Below, one piece after another: positions 1-6,495 of a stretch of 10,915 nucleotides of DNA. A program made the translations under genes and the position numbers. Below the pieces are notes generated by a model. That model made no database searches. It saw only the letters and a list, made by a program, of their open reading frames with translations, and had not been told where the DNA came from. Every line of letters begins with the position of its first letter. Within the stretch, counting starts at the first letter, position 1. Source of the DNA: an uncultured Clostridia bacterium (GTDB lineage: Bacteria > Bacillota > Clostridia > Lachnospirales > Lachnospiraceae); the NCBI GenBank assembly GCA_947088195.1, contig CAMUFS010000073.1:1-10915 (forward strand), in the 5' to 3' direction.

Positions 1-245
1 ATCTCTTTTAATGTCACCTCTGCCTCTGCAAGCGCTGCTTCTATTACCTGATTGATCTTCTCAATGTGCTTTCTGGAGGCGATCTCTGGAACCACGCCGC
101 CGTACAAGGTATGTAACTCTATCTGTGAGGAAATCACGTTGGACAGTACCGTTCTGCCATTTTTAACCACCGCTGCCGCCGTCTCATCACAGGAAGTCTC
201 TATCGCAAGTATCAGAATATCCTTCTTTGCATTATTCATCATCAT
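1..245 (-). CDS. tsaD: tRNA N6-adenosine threonylcarbamoyltransferase TsaD, N-terminal part (cut by window edge)
   Basis: Only the first 81 codons are present; the gene continues beyond base 1. The reading begins with three consecutive ATG codons (245, 242, 239), then AKKDILILAIETSCDETAAA, the ASKHA-fold N-terminal signature of TsaD, followed by VPEIASRKHIEKI at about residues 52-64, where family members have ASRxH. The family enzyme transfers the threonylcarbamoyl group from TC-AMP to A37 of ANN-decoding tRNAs, working with TsaB and TsaE, both encoded upstream here. The metal-binding histidine pair of the family lies past the edge and cannot be checked. The start overlaps the end of the preceding gene by about 14 bp, implying translational coupling. 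No strong Shine-Dalgarno is visible, and which of the three ATGs is used is unclear. Identity is secure. Confidence 0.93.
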   Translation of the reverse strand, partial: MMMNNAKKDILILAIETSCDETAAAVVKNGRTVLSNVISSQIELHTLYGGVVPEIASRKHIEKINQVIEAALAEAEVTLKE

Positions 246-813
246 CCGCGCTGGTCGATGTAATCTGCCATCCGACAATCTTCCATCTGCCATTCTCATC
301 CTTTCTCAGCATAAAATCTTCATAGGTCTTTCCATAACCATTCTTGTCATTCAGATAATATTTTACTGATATAGAGGCATACTCCTGCCCATCCTCCGTA
401 TAATAATCCACACTGCTGCTGTCCTCTAACACATAGCTTGTCACCACACGCTTCATGGAGCGGTATTCCTCAATCTCTGCCTTTGTATTCTCCAGAAAAG
501 TCTCCTCTGGATTGACAAGCAGAAGCTGCTCATCCATCAAAAGCCTTGACTGCTTGCACAGCTTTTCCAAATCCTCATCGGTGAGCTTGCTATCATAAAA
601 GCATTTGGTAATCTGGCTGTACAGATCTATCACCTTCCTTGGAGTATTTGGATAATCCGCTTCCAGATCTCTGGCTGTCAGCTTCCCTATATCTGTGACT
701 GTCGTCTCCTTCTCAGCGGGGGTATCTGTACTTCGATTTGCCAGATAAGCATATGCCCCCATTGCCAAAACCACGATCAAAAAAGCTCCTAACGCCATTC
801 GGAATTTTTTCAT
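232..813 (-). CDS. membrane-anchored protein of unknown function (possible DUF6715-type)
   Basis: A 193-residue protein starting MKKFRMALGAFLIVVLAMGA: a short positive N-terminus followed by one hydrophobic segment at about residues 7-25. There is no lipobox cysteine, so it is probably a signal anchor with the rest outside the membrane. The soluble part is acidic, with a helical stretch (about 45-115) and a C-terminal portion ending in FMLRKDENGRWKIVGWQ. That resembles the last strands of NTF2-like or SnoaL-like folds, but this is only a fold impression. It recalls proteins annotated DUF6715 in Lachnospiraceae; this is from memory and unchecked. A GAGG motif lies about 7 nt before the ATG. 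It sits 51 bp after rnz, and its last codons overlap the tsaD start, so the three are probably cotranscribed. Function unknown. Confidence 0.8.
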   Translation of the reverse strand: MKKFRMALGAFLIVVLAMGAYAYLANRSTDTPAEKETTVTDIGKLTARDLEADYPNTPRKVIDLYSQITKCFYDSKLTDEDLEKLCKQSRLLMDEQLLLVNPEETFLENTKAEIEEYRSMKRVVTSYVLEDSSSVDYYTEDGQEYASISVKYYLNDKNGYGKTYEDFMLRKDENGRWKIVGWQITSTSADDDE

Positions 814-864
814 ATAAGCCTCGATTCTACCACGATCCTCAATCTTATCGCCCGCGGTAATAAT

Positions 865-1776
865 TTAATTTTCCTGAAAATCCAGCTCGATGGTTTTTCC
901 ATCTTTGCAAACCTCGGCCTCCTTAAATATCTTCTGCACTGTTTTTAAATATTCTTCCGGCCGCATCAGTGACGGGCTGTAATGTGTCAGCCACAAGCGC
1001 TGCGGTTTTGCCTCTTTTGCAAGATTTGCTGCCTCATAGAAGGTCATATGCTTGTATTCCTTCGCCTTTGCCTCTTTTCCCGGCTCTCCATACATTCCTT
1101 CACAGATAAAGAGATCGGCTTCCCTTGCCGCTTCCACAATCGCAGGCACAGGTCTTGTATCCGTGCAATACGTCACCTTGATCCCTTTTCTCTTTGGTCC
1201 CAGAACCATATCTGGCGTGATATTTCTTCCCTCCACACAGACAGCCTCCCCCTTCTGAAGTCTGTTCCACTGTGTCTTTGGCACGCCATACTCCAGAGCC
1301 TTCTCCACCATAAATTTTCCAATGCGATCAACCTGTATAGTATAACCATAACAGACTACATTATGGTTGACGCGGAATGCCTCTATTCGATAGCCATCAA
1401 GCGCTATCGTCTCATGCGGCTCCGACAGCTCAACAAATTGAATTGGAAATGGAAGCTCCGGCGCTATCATGCGAAGCGCCGAAACTACCCGTTCCAGTCC
1501 TCTGGGTCCGATTAAAGTCAGTGGCTCTGTGCGCTCTGCATTCCCCATGGTTAAAAGCAAGCCCGGCAATCCGCTGATATGATCCGCATGATAATGGGTA
1601 AAGCATATAACATCAATCGGCTTGAAGCTCCAGCCTTTCTCTTTTACGGCAATTTGAGTTCCTTCTCCGCAGTCAATTAAAATGGTGCTTCCATTGTATC
1701 TCGCCATCATGGCCGTCAGCCAGCGATATGGAAGCGGCATCATTCCGCCTGTTCCCAGTAAACATACATCTAACAT
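865..1776 (-). CDS. rnz: ribonuclease Z (tRNA 3' endonuclease)
   Basis: A 303-residue metallo-beta-lactamase-fold protein. RNase Z cleaves 3' of the discriminator base in tRNA precursors lacking encoded CCA. The zinc ligands can be read directly: FTHYHADH gives H61, H63, D65 and H66; H138 lies in RVNHNVVCYGY; D206 in YCTDTRP; H243 in KHMT; H265 in LTHYSP. N-terminal LLGTGG and LIDCGEGTQ match the family, and a flexible-arm-like basic segment (GPKRKG, about 193-198) is present. Length is normal for the short bacterial form (about 300-320). An AGGAG motif lies about 7 nt before the ATG, which fixes the start. It has a plausible promoter of its own upstream (1854-1883). The neighbours tsaD, tsaB and tsaE also act on tRNA. 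The first loop (GGMMPLPYRWL) differs from the GTGSAMP form common in Bacillus, but no catalytic residue is missing. Confidence 0.93.
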   Translation of the reverse strand: MLDVCLLGTGGMMPLPYRWLTAMMARYNGSTILIDCGEGTQIAVKEKGWSFKPIDVICFTHYHADHISGLPGLLLTMGNAERTEPLTLIGPRGLERVVSALRMIAPELPFPIQFVELSEPHETIALDGYRIEAFRVNHNVVCYGYTIQVDRIGKFMVEKALEYGVPKTQWNRLQKGEAVCVEGRNITPDMVLGPKRKGIKVTYCTDTRPVPAIVEAAREADLFICEGMYGEPGKEAKAKEYKHMTFYEAANLAKEAKPQRLWLTHYSPSLMRPEEYLKTVQKIFKEAEVCKDGKTIELDFQEN

Positions 1777-1853
1777 TCTGTTCTCCTTAGCAGTTGCTTT
1801 TAGGCGCCCTTATCCCGGTTCTGTAACCTCTTGCAGCAATTCTTCTTAACATT

Positions 1854-1883
1854 ATTTTAGCACATAATCAAAGCTTTAGGCAA
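1854..1883 (-). promoter_or_regulatory. putative sigma-A promoter for rnz
   Basis: On the minus strand TTGCCT (1878-1883), an 18-bp spacer and TAAAAT (1854-1859) preceded by TG plus one base, i.e. an extended -10. The expected start near 1847 gives a leader of about 70 nt before rnz. Motif-based only. Confidence 0.45.
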
Positions 1884-1890
1884 TTATTTC

Positions 1891-2139
1891 CTAAAAAATT
1901 TCCACTTGTGACTCTATAGTCGGAGGCACTGCGAAATTCTGTATCAGCTTGTCATAGCATTTCTCACATATATCCAGACAATGAATCTCTCCATCTTTCT
2001 CAGAGAAATATCCCCATTCAACCTTAATCTTGCACACCGCCTCAGTCAAAATACCATCTGAGAGTGCAAGTTTGCGGCCGCAGCTATTACAGACAACTTC
2101 TGTCAGCTTCTTATCCCTTCCCCTTTGATATTTCCGCAT
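1891..2139 (-). CDS. small two-CXXC (zinc-ribbon-like) protein of unknown function
   Basis: I place the start at the ATG at 2139 (82 residues) because GGAGG lies 5 nt before it; an upstream in-frame ATG at 2157 would give 88 residues but has a poorly spaced site. The sequence begins MRKYQRGRDKKLTEVVCNSC. Two CXXC pairs, C17/C20 (CNSC) and C58/C61 (CEKC), are about 38 residues apart, with C36, H53 and C54 between, which is the layout of a treble-clef or zinc-ribbon metal site. The N-terminus is basic (RKYQRGRDKK), compatible with nucleic-acid binding, but no known DNA- or RNA-binding family is recognised. It lies between rimI and rnz with its own promoter and a leader hairpin. No membrane segment. 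Function unknown; metal binding is inferred from the cysteines. Confidence 0.8.
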   Translation of the reverse strand: MRKYQRGRDKKLTEVVCNSCGRKLALSDGILTEAVCKIKVEWGYFSEKDGEIHCLDICEKCYDKLIQNFAVPPTIESQVEIF

Positions 2140-2216
2140 GGCTTCCTCCATAAGCATGGCCTCTGCAATACCCCTGTCCCATCCTCCTAAACAGGAAATA
2201 TGCAGGCAATTTCAAC

Positions 2217-2264
2217 AACAATTTAACCTGTGCCAACCAAAAAATGACACTGGCTCAAATTGTT
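2217..2264 (-). promoter_or_regulatory. long imperfect hairpin at the 5' end of the zinc-ribbon gene transcript
   Basis: Minus-strand arms AACAATTT (2264-2257) and AAATTGTT (2224-2217) are perfectly complementary. Inside them pairing continues: GA/TT, a bulged G, CC/GG, an A-A mismatch, then GTGTCA/TGGCAC, closing on a T-rich loop of about 9 nt. That is roughly 18 pairs in 48 nt. It lies just downstream of a good -10 box, so the transcript would begin almost at the base of the stem. No T-run follows it in the direction of transcription, so it is not an ordinary terminator. It could stabilise the 5' end or bind a regulator. Confidence 0.5.
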
Positions 2265-2272
2265 ATGATTTT

Positions 2273-2302
2273 ATTATACAGAAGGCACATACCCATTTAC
2301 AA
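2273..2302 (-). promoter_or_regulatory. putative sigma-A promoter for the zinc-ribbon gene
   Basis: TTGTAA (2297-2302), an 18-bp spacer and a perfect TATAAT (2273-2278) on the minus strand. It lies within the rimI to zinc-ribbon gap; predicted start near 2266, leader about 125 nt, beginning with the hairpin at 2217-2264. Confidence 0.55.
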
Positions 2303-2323
2303 TGGTAATTTATAGATACCATC

Positions 2324-2758
2324 CTACTTTCCTGCCCACATAATAATAGCGTCCTCCCTTGGCTTCTCATAGAAATTCGGACGAACACCGACAGAATGAA
2401 ACCCATGCTTCTTATAAAGATGAATCGCAGCCACATTGCTTGCGCGCACCTCTAATGTCAGCGCTGTGATCTTGCACTCACAGGCAAGCTTTTTCGCTTC
2501 CTGCAAAAGAAGGTCCGCCACACCCCTTCTTCTCGCAGCTTCTTTTACTGCCACATTAGTAATATCGGCTTCTTCCAAAGATTTCCACAGTCCTAAATAA
2601 CCAAGAATTTCACCATTTTCTTCCACGATAATATAAATGGTATTTTCATTGCGCAGCGCAGTAAGAAAGCCATGTGCTGACCATGGCTGTGAAAAGGTGC
2701 TCTGTTCTATCTCTTCTATCTGAGGAATATCCTCCTCCCTCATCAAACGAACCATCAT
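2324..2758 (-). CDS. rimI: GNAT N-acetyltransferase RimI (ribosomal protein bS18-alanine acetyltransferase type)
   Basis: A 144-residue GNAT protein. The acetyl-CoA pyrophosphate loop is visible as ARRRGVADLL (75-84, RxxGxA form). LEVR (E103) and LYKKHGF (Y115) carry the glutamate and tyrosine described as general base and acid in enterobacterial RimI, at the same positions. The C-terminal NFYEKPREDAIIM is the family's NYY...EDA(I/L)IM motif. RimI of E. coli acetylates the N-terminal alanine of ribosomal protein S18; in Firmicutes the gene is commonly placed with tsaB and tsaE, and the substrate range is less certain. The start ATG at 2758 overlaps the tsaB stop (ATGA), showing translational coupling; a second ATG follows directly. 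Full length, nothing missing. A small ATGGTA/TACCAT stem-loop follows the stop (2303-2323) but has no T-run. Confidence 0.9.
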   Translation of the reverse strand: MMVRLMREEDIPQIEEIEQSTFSQPWSAHGFLTALRNENTIYIIVEENGEILGYLGLWKSLEEADITNVAVKEAARRRGVADLLLQEAKKLACECKITALTLEVRASNVAAIHLYKKHGFHSVGVRPNFYEKPREDAIIMWAGK

Positions 2759-3471
2759 CTCTCTCCATCCTGCTTTTCTTTCCTCTCCCGCTCTGCCTGC
2801 GACAGTCTCAGATAATCTGGCTTATGCTCTGCTGCGCTCTCCATAATCCCCTGTCTATAATACTGTTCTGCCAGCACGCCAACGGAGCCTGCCCGCTGCC
2901 TGTTCATGTGCGCTGGGGCAAATGTATAGGGCAAAACAAGAAGCTCCGCAATGGTATCTCGAAACACAGAAACTCCATCTCCCAACAAGACAATCTCTTT
3001 CCCCTGAAAATCATTATTTAAATACAACAATAATTCTTCTATTCCTATCGCGCACTGTTCCCTGTGAGTGACAAGCTCCCCATCCTGAAACTGATAGACA
3101 CCTGTATACACTTGCGCTCTTCTCGCATCCATAATAGGGACAAGAACAGCATTGCTTCCCCATAAATTATAAGCCATAGCTGCCATAGTCTCCACTGCAA
3201 TAACAGGCTTTCCAAGTGCAAGCCCAAGTCCCTTCGCCGTCGCTGAGCCAATGCGGAGGCCAGTGAAAGAGCCGGGACCCTTTGTTATGGCGATCGCATC
3301 CACTGTCGCCAAATCAAGCTCCGTCATTCTTGCAATTTCATCAATCATGGGAAGAAGTGTCTGAGAATGTGTCTTTTTATAATTAACGGTGTACTCTGCC
3401 GTCAGCAGTTCATCCTCCACCACCGCCACAGATGCCACTAAAGAGGAAGAATCAAGCGCCAAAATCTTCAT
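2755..3471 (-). CDS. tsaB: tRNA threonylcarbamoyladenosine biosynthesis protein TsaB
   Basis: A 238-residue ASKHA-fold protein. MKILALDSSSLVASVAV is the N-terminal beta-hairpin signature; THSQTLLPMID (34-44) and ITKGPGSFTGLRIGSATAKG (62-81) are hallmark TsaB motifs, followed by PIMDARRAQVYTGVY (112-126). TsaB is the catalytically inert partner of TsaD: it dimerises with it and, with TsaE, supports transfer of threonylcarbamoyl to tRNA A37 in the cytoplasm. Its start overlaps the tsaE stop by 4 bp and its stop overlaps the rimI start by 4 bp, a tight tsaE-tsaB-rimI unit. Length is typical (about 230-240). No anomalies. Confidence 0.95.
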   Translation of the reverse strand: MKILALDSSSLVASVAVVEDELLTAEYTVNYKKTHSQTLLPMIDEIARMTELDLATVDAIAITKGPGSFTGLRIGSATAKGLGLALGKPVIAVETMAAMAYNLWGSNAVLVPIMDARRAQVYTGVYQFQDGELVTHREQCAIGIEELLLYLNNDFQGKEIVLLGDGVSVFRDTIAELLVLPYTFAPAHMNRQRAGSVGVLAEQYYRQGIMESAAEHKPDYLRLSQAERERKEKQDGER

Positions 3472-3926
3472 AATATCGTTCCTTTCACAGTTATCCTCCG
3501 GCAGTCAAATCCCTCCGCCAAAGCTTTTTCTATACAGATCCAGATAGCACCTTCTGGAATCAAGCTTTGAATTAATTCTGCCCATTCCACCATACACACA
3601 CCATCGCCAAAAAAACAATCCTCATACCCAATCTCCTCCATCTCCTCCTCATGCCCAATGCGGTACACATCAAAGTGATAGAGTGGCAGCCTGCCTTCTC
3701 TATATTCCTGTAAAATTGTGAACGTTGGACTGTTCACTGGTTCTGTGATGCCAAGTCCCGCCGCAAATCCTTGCACAAACACTGTTTTTCCGACTCCAAG
3801 ATCACCACTCAGGCAAAAAATCTGCCCCTTCTCCGCCCGTTCTCCCAGCCTTTTTCCCAACTGAAATGTCTCCTGCGAACAGTAGGTTTTCCACTCTGTC
3901 TCCATTTTTTTCTCTATAACTGTCAT
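3468..3926 (-). CDS. tsaE: tRNA threonylcarbamoyladenosine biosynthesis ATPase TsaE
   Basis: A 152-residue P-loop protein. Walker A is GDLGVGKT (41-48); SPTFTILQEY (66-75) is the switch-like segment; LYHFDVYRI (82-90) and VEWAELI (113-119) are the other conserved TsaE motifs. TsaE binds and hydrolyses ATP and is required with TsaB-TsaD for turnover of the t6A-forming complex. The ATG at 3926 lies inside the stop of the upstream YcxB-like gene (ATGA overlap); an internal ATG at codon 8 is possible, but the coupled start is preferred. Length is typical (about 150-160). Expression should follow the promoter at 4458-4486. Confidence 0.95.
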   Translation of the reverse strand: MTVIEKKMETEWKTYCSQETFQLGKRLGERAEKGQIFCLSGDLGVGKTVFVQGFAAGLGITEPVNSPTFTILQEYREGRLPLYHFDVYRIGHEEEMEEIGYEDCFFGDGVCMVEWAELIQSLIPEGAIWICIEKALAEGFDCRRITVKGTIL

Positions 3927-4411
3927 AGCTTTTTTTGTGACTCCTTTATAAGCTGCGATAATGCCTGCGCCTGCCCATTCAACTGGCTTTTCGGAACAAT
4001 ATTTGCCCGGATGCTATTCCCATACAAGTAAAGATAGTGTTTTCCATCACGCACCCTCCACAGATCGCTCCAGAGTGCATCTGCTCTCTGATCTCCCTGT
4101 TGCATGGTAAACCCCTTCTTGGTAAAAATATATTCTATGGGAACAGAAAACGCTGCATTTTTCTTCACCTGCTTTGCAGAGCGCAGAAAAAGAAGGAATG
4201 GATTGATCACTGTAAACAGCAAGGAGGAGATAATCAAAACCACCTGATAAGGAAAATCCACACTGTCAAAGCAATAAAGCAACATTCCAAAAGCTGCAAG
4301 AGAAAATAAAAGGCTCAGCACACCTCCGACTGAGCGATAGGTATGCTGAAGCATAAACCAAAACAAATCCTTTGCCGTGACCGTTACGGTCACTTTTATC
4401 TCTTTTTCCAT
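3923..4411 (-). CDS. YcxB-like two-TM membrane protein
   Basis: 162 residues. An N-terminal strand region (KEIKVTVTVTAKDLFWFML) is followed by two hydrophobic segments at about 28-48 and 53-76. A cytosolic C-terminal domain of about 75 residues then carries YIFTKKGFTMQQGDQRADAL, W114-SDLWRV and LYLYGNSIRANIVPKSQL, the pattern of the YcxB-like C-terminal domain: a G-x-W hinge and a terminal Pk-x-x-L strand. The family's function is not established. An AGAGGG motif lies about 5 nt before the ATG. It is the first gene after the strong promoter at 4458-4486, and its stop overlaps the tsaE start, so translation of the t6A genes may depend on it. Why a membrane protein heads this operon is unclear. 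Confidence 0.75.
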   Translation of the reverse strand: MEKEIKVTVTVTAKDLFWFMLQHTYRSVGGVLSLLFSLAAFGMLLYCFDSVDFPYQVVLIISSLLFTVINPFLLFLRSAKQVKKNAAFSVPIEYIFTKKGFTMQQGDQRADALWSDLWRVRDGKHYLYLYGNSIRANIVPKSQLNGQAQALSQLIKESQKKL

Positions 4412-4441
4412 GGAAACCCTCTCTTGTCTTTCATCATACTA

Positions 4442-4466
4442 TTATAGAATCATGATGATTATATAA
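4442..4466. promoter_or_regulatory. 25-bp interrupted palindrome over the ycxB-tsaE promoter (candidate operator)
   Basis: On the plus strand: TTATA, one base, AATCAT, central G, ATGATT, one base, TATAA. Eleven of twelve positions per arm match. It covers the -10 box and the predicted transcription start near 4451, the classical place for a repressor dimer to bind. Because it spans the start site, only part would be transcribed, so a DNA role fits better than an RNA hairpin. It also contains a second TATAAT (4441-4446 region). Confidence 0.5.
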
Positions 4467-4486
4467 CAAAATATGGATATTGACAA
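4458..4486 (-). promoter_or_regulatory. strong sigma-A promoter for the ycxB-like/tsaE/tsaB/rimI operon
   Basis: Minus strand TTGTCA (4481-4486, 5 of 6 consensus), an exact 17-bp spacer and TATAAT (4458-4463, 6 of 6). Predicted start near 4451, leader about 40 nt to the ATG at 4411. A second, weaker set (TTGTTA at 4464-4469, 17 bp, TATAAT at 4441-4446) lies just downstream. Confidence 0.75.
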
Positions 4487-4498
4487 CACCCTATTTTC

Positions 4499-6436
4499 TT
4501 ATGTTGTCTTCTCCTTCGTTTCCTTTTTTTCCCGATATCCTATGTAATATCCCTTTGTCTCCCTTTTCATCTCATAAAGTGCGCTGTCCGCACGCCATAA
4601 AAGCTCTTCTATATCCATGCCATCCTTTCGTGTCCACGCATATCCGGCAGAAACGCTAATCGTCCTGTACTGTGTATCAGACAGCGCAATCTGATTTTCC
4701 CCAAGTGCAATATAGAAATTGTCCAGATAAGCGGTAATATCCACTTTGTCTTCACAATTAAACAACATCATACAAAATTCATCGCCCGATCGCCTTGCTG
4801 TAATAAAATGTTCCGCTGGCATATCCTTTAGCACGGAGGCAAAGCTCTGCAGATATTGATCTCCGACATCATGTCCAAAAGTATCATTGACGGACTTAAA
4901 ATCATCCAAATCAAGCATGATAACCGCGCAGATCTCTTCAAATTTCATGCTTTGCAAAACTTCCTTCGCCACTTGTTTAAAATATCTGTATTTGTATAAT
5001 CCTGTAAGAGAATCGTGGGTATTCTCATACTGCATCCGCTGTTTTTCTATAATATCCTTGGTGACATCTGTGACAACACCCAGATATCTCTGGTCATCCC
5101 TAGTCATAAGAATGCGAACGTACCGTGAAGTACCTATCTGATAAATATCCTTTTCTCCCTTTATAGGCTTTTTCATCAGACTATGTATGTATCGATCAAA
5201 TCTCGACGCATATTTATAAAGTGCCGTTGCCTGCTGTTCAGAGATAGCAAGCAATTCCCCCAACCCTGATGTGACAAAAACAGGCTTTGTCCCGCTCTCA
5301 TATTCAAAAGCAGCCAAAGGGGCTCCACTTATTTCAATAATAGAGGAAATACGGGCGGAGAGATTTATAATGCTTCTCACCATCGCATTGATCCCTCTGC
5401 TCAACTCCTGAAACTCCTTGTTCCCATCCACCATAACCTTTGTGTCCAGATTTCCATCTGCTATCGCAGAAAGGCTTTCTATTATGCTATGTATACCATC
5501 CACTACCTTTTTCTTTACAAGGTAATACAAAAGAAGAATCACAATCGTTTCAATAAAAATCAAATAAAACAATATAGGAAATACATTTTCCAAAAGTCTG
5601 TGAAACAAAATCTCTCCCGGCAATGTCGCACAGATCAAAACATCCTCATACTGGCGGCTCACAATATACCGATAAACATTATCTTCTCCCTTTATATAGA
5701 CTCCTTTGGAACATTCAAAAAGCTTTTCAAACGGATACTGTTTTTCTGAAGCATCCTGCTCAATGCTCCCCGAATGTCCCAAAAGAGCACCTGTCTCACA
5801 ATCCATAACAAAAAATTCTTCTCCCACATCTGTAGGAAATTTTGAAAAAATATAATTGTAGGTATTTCTGGACTGAGCCTCCAACTGTCTTTTTGGTTCA
5901 AAGCCAACCTGTACTATCCTATTGTCACCGCTCACTCCCACATACTGCATTATCTTATTTTCCGCTGCATTGGGCTGCACTTCTTGAATAAGATAAGAAT
6001 TTTCTTCCCCCTTCTCCAAAAGTACAAGAAAAGCCTCCGTCTGTGGATGCCCCGCCATATCTATCCCAATATATTGAGAGACGGAGGAATACACAATAAT
6101 TCCATTCTCATCTATCACATGAACCTCATCCACATCCAAAAGCTCTGCCAGATATTGCATCTCAGATACATTCATGGCTACCTCCTGCTGCCTATCCAAT
6201 ACATAGGCAGCAGCCTTCGCTCTTGTAAGATAATCCTGATCCAGATTTTCCTTCATAAGCAAAAGCTCCGACTGATTATTCTCCAATGTATGTATCACCT
6301 GCTCAATTTTGACATAAAAAGTATCAAGCTGTTGTGTTTTCAAGGTATGATGCATATAAAAAAGATTGATAAAAAATATAAGAAGAACAGCGGATGTCAT
6401 AATCGCAAAGGTATACTTAATAAATGTTTTCTGCAT
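4499..6436 (-). CDS. membrane diguanylate cyclase with Cache sensor, HAMP and GGDEF domains
   Basis: 645 residues from the ATG at 6436, chosen because AAGGAG lies 6 nt before it; an in-frame TTG at 6463 has no such site. Order: TM1 about 6-28; extracytoplasmic region 29-281 with a Cache-like signature (VHVIDENGIIVYSS) and a second similar module (FFVMDCETGALLGHSG); TM2 about 284-307; HAMP about 308-360; PAS-like about 362-465 (ending LGVVTDVTKDIIEKQ); GGDEF about 475-636. The cyclase shows HDSLTGLYKYRYF, MLDLDDFKSVNDTFGHDVGD (metal aspartates near D509 and D511/512) and the active-site loop as SGDEF (550-554). The family makes c-di-GMP from two GTP. The first glycine is serine, a tolerated variant. 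No RxxD inhibitory site is seen five residues before the loop, so product inhibition may be lacking. It follows the chemotaxis receptor by 59 bp; no terminator is visible after it. Confidence 0.9.
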   Translation of the reverse strand: MQKTFIKYTFAIMTSAVLLIFFINLFYMHHTLKTQQLDTFYVKIEQVIHTLENNQSELLLMKENLDQDYLTRAKAAAYVLDRQQEVAMNVSEMQYLAELLDVDEVHVIDENGIIVYSSVSQYIGIDMAGHPQTEAFLVLLEKGEENSYLIQEVQPNAAENKIMQYVGVSGDNRIVQVGFEPKRQLEAQSRNTYNYIFSKFPTDVGEEFFVMDCETGALLGHSGSIEQDASEKQYPFEKLFECSKGVYIKGEDNVYRYIVSRQYEDVLICATLPGEILFHRLLENVFPILFYLIFIETIVILLLYYLVKKKVVDGIHSIIESLSAIADGNLDTKVMVDGNKEFQELSRGINAMVRSIINLSARISSIIEISGAPLAAFEYESGTKPVFVTSGLGELLAISEQQATALYKYASRFDRYIHSLMKKPIKGEKDIYQIGTSRYVRILMTRDDQRYLGVVTDVTKDIIEKQRMQYENTHDSLTGLYKYRYFKQVAKEVLQSMKFEEICAVIMLDLDDFKSVNDTFGHDVGDQYLQSFASVLKDMPAEHFITARRSGDEFCMMLFNCEDKVDITAYLDNFYIALGENQIALSDTQYRTISVSAGYAWTRKDGMDIEELLWRADSALYEMKRETKGYYIGYREKKETKEKTT

Positions 6437-6495
6437 AAAAATCTCCTTAAATTTTTCCTGCAAAAATTTTCAACCAATATCTTACTAGAACTTCC

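Noticed and set aside
2140..2157. Upstream ATG for the small CXXC protein, adding six residues
   Set aside because: The GGAGG that best serves the ATG at 2139 lies inside the added segment; the upstream ATG has a poorly spaced site.
2303..2323. Stem-loop just after rimI as an intrinsic terminator
   Set aside because: Only six pairs (ATGGTA/TACCAT), AT-rich, and no T-run on the minus strand.
6437..6463. Upstream TTG start for the diguanylate cyclase, adding nine residues
   Set aside because: The ATG at 6436 has AAGGAG at ideal spacing; the added residues are themselves encoded by that ribosome-binding region.
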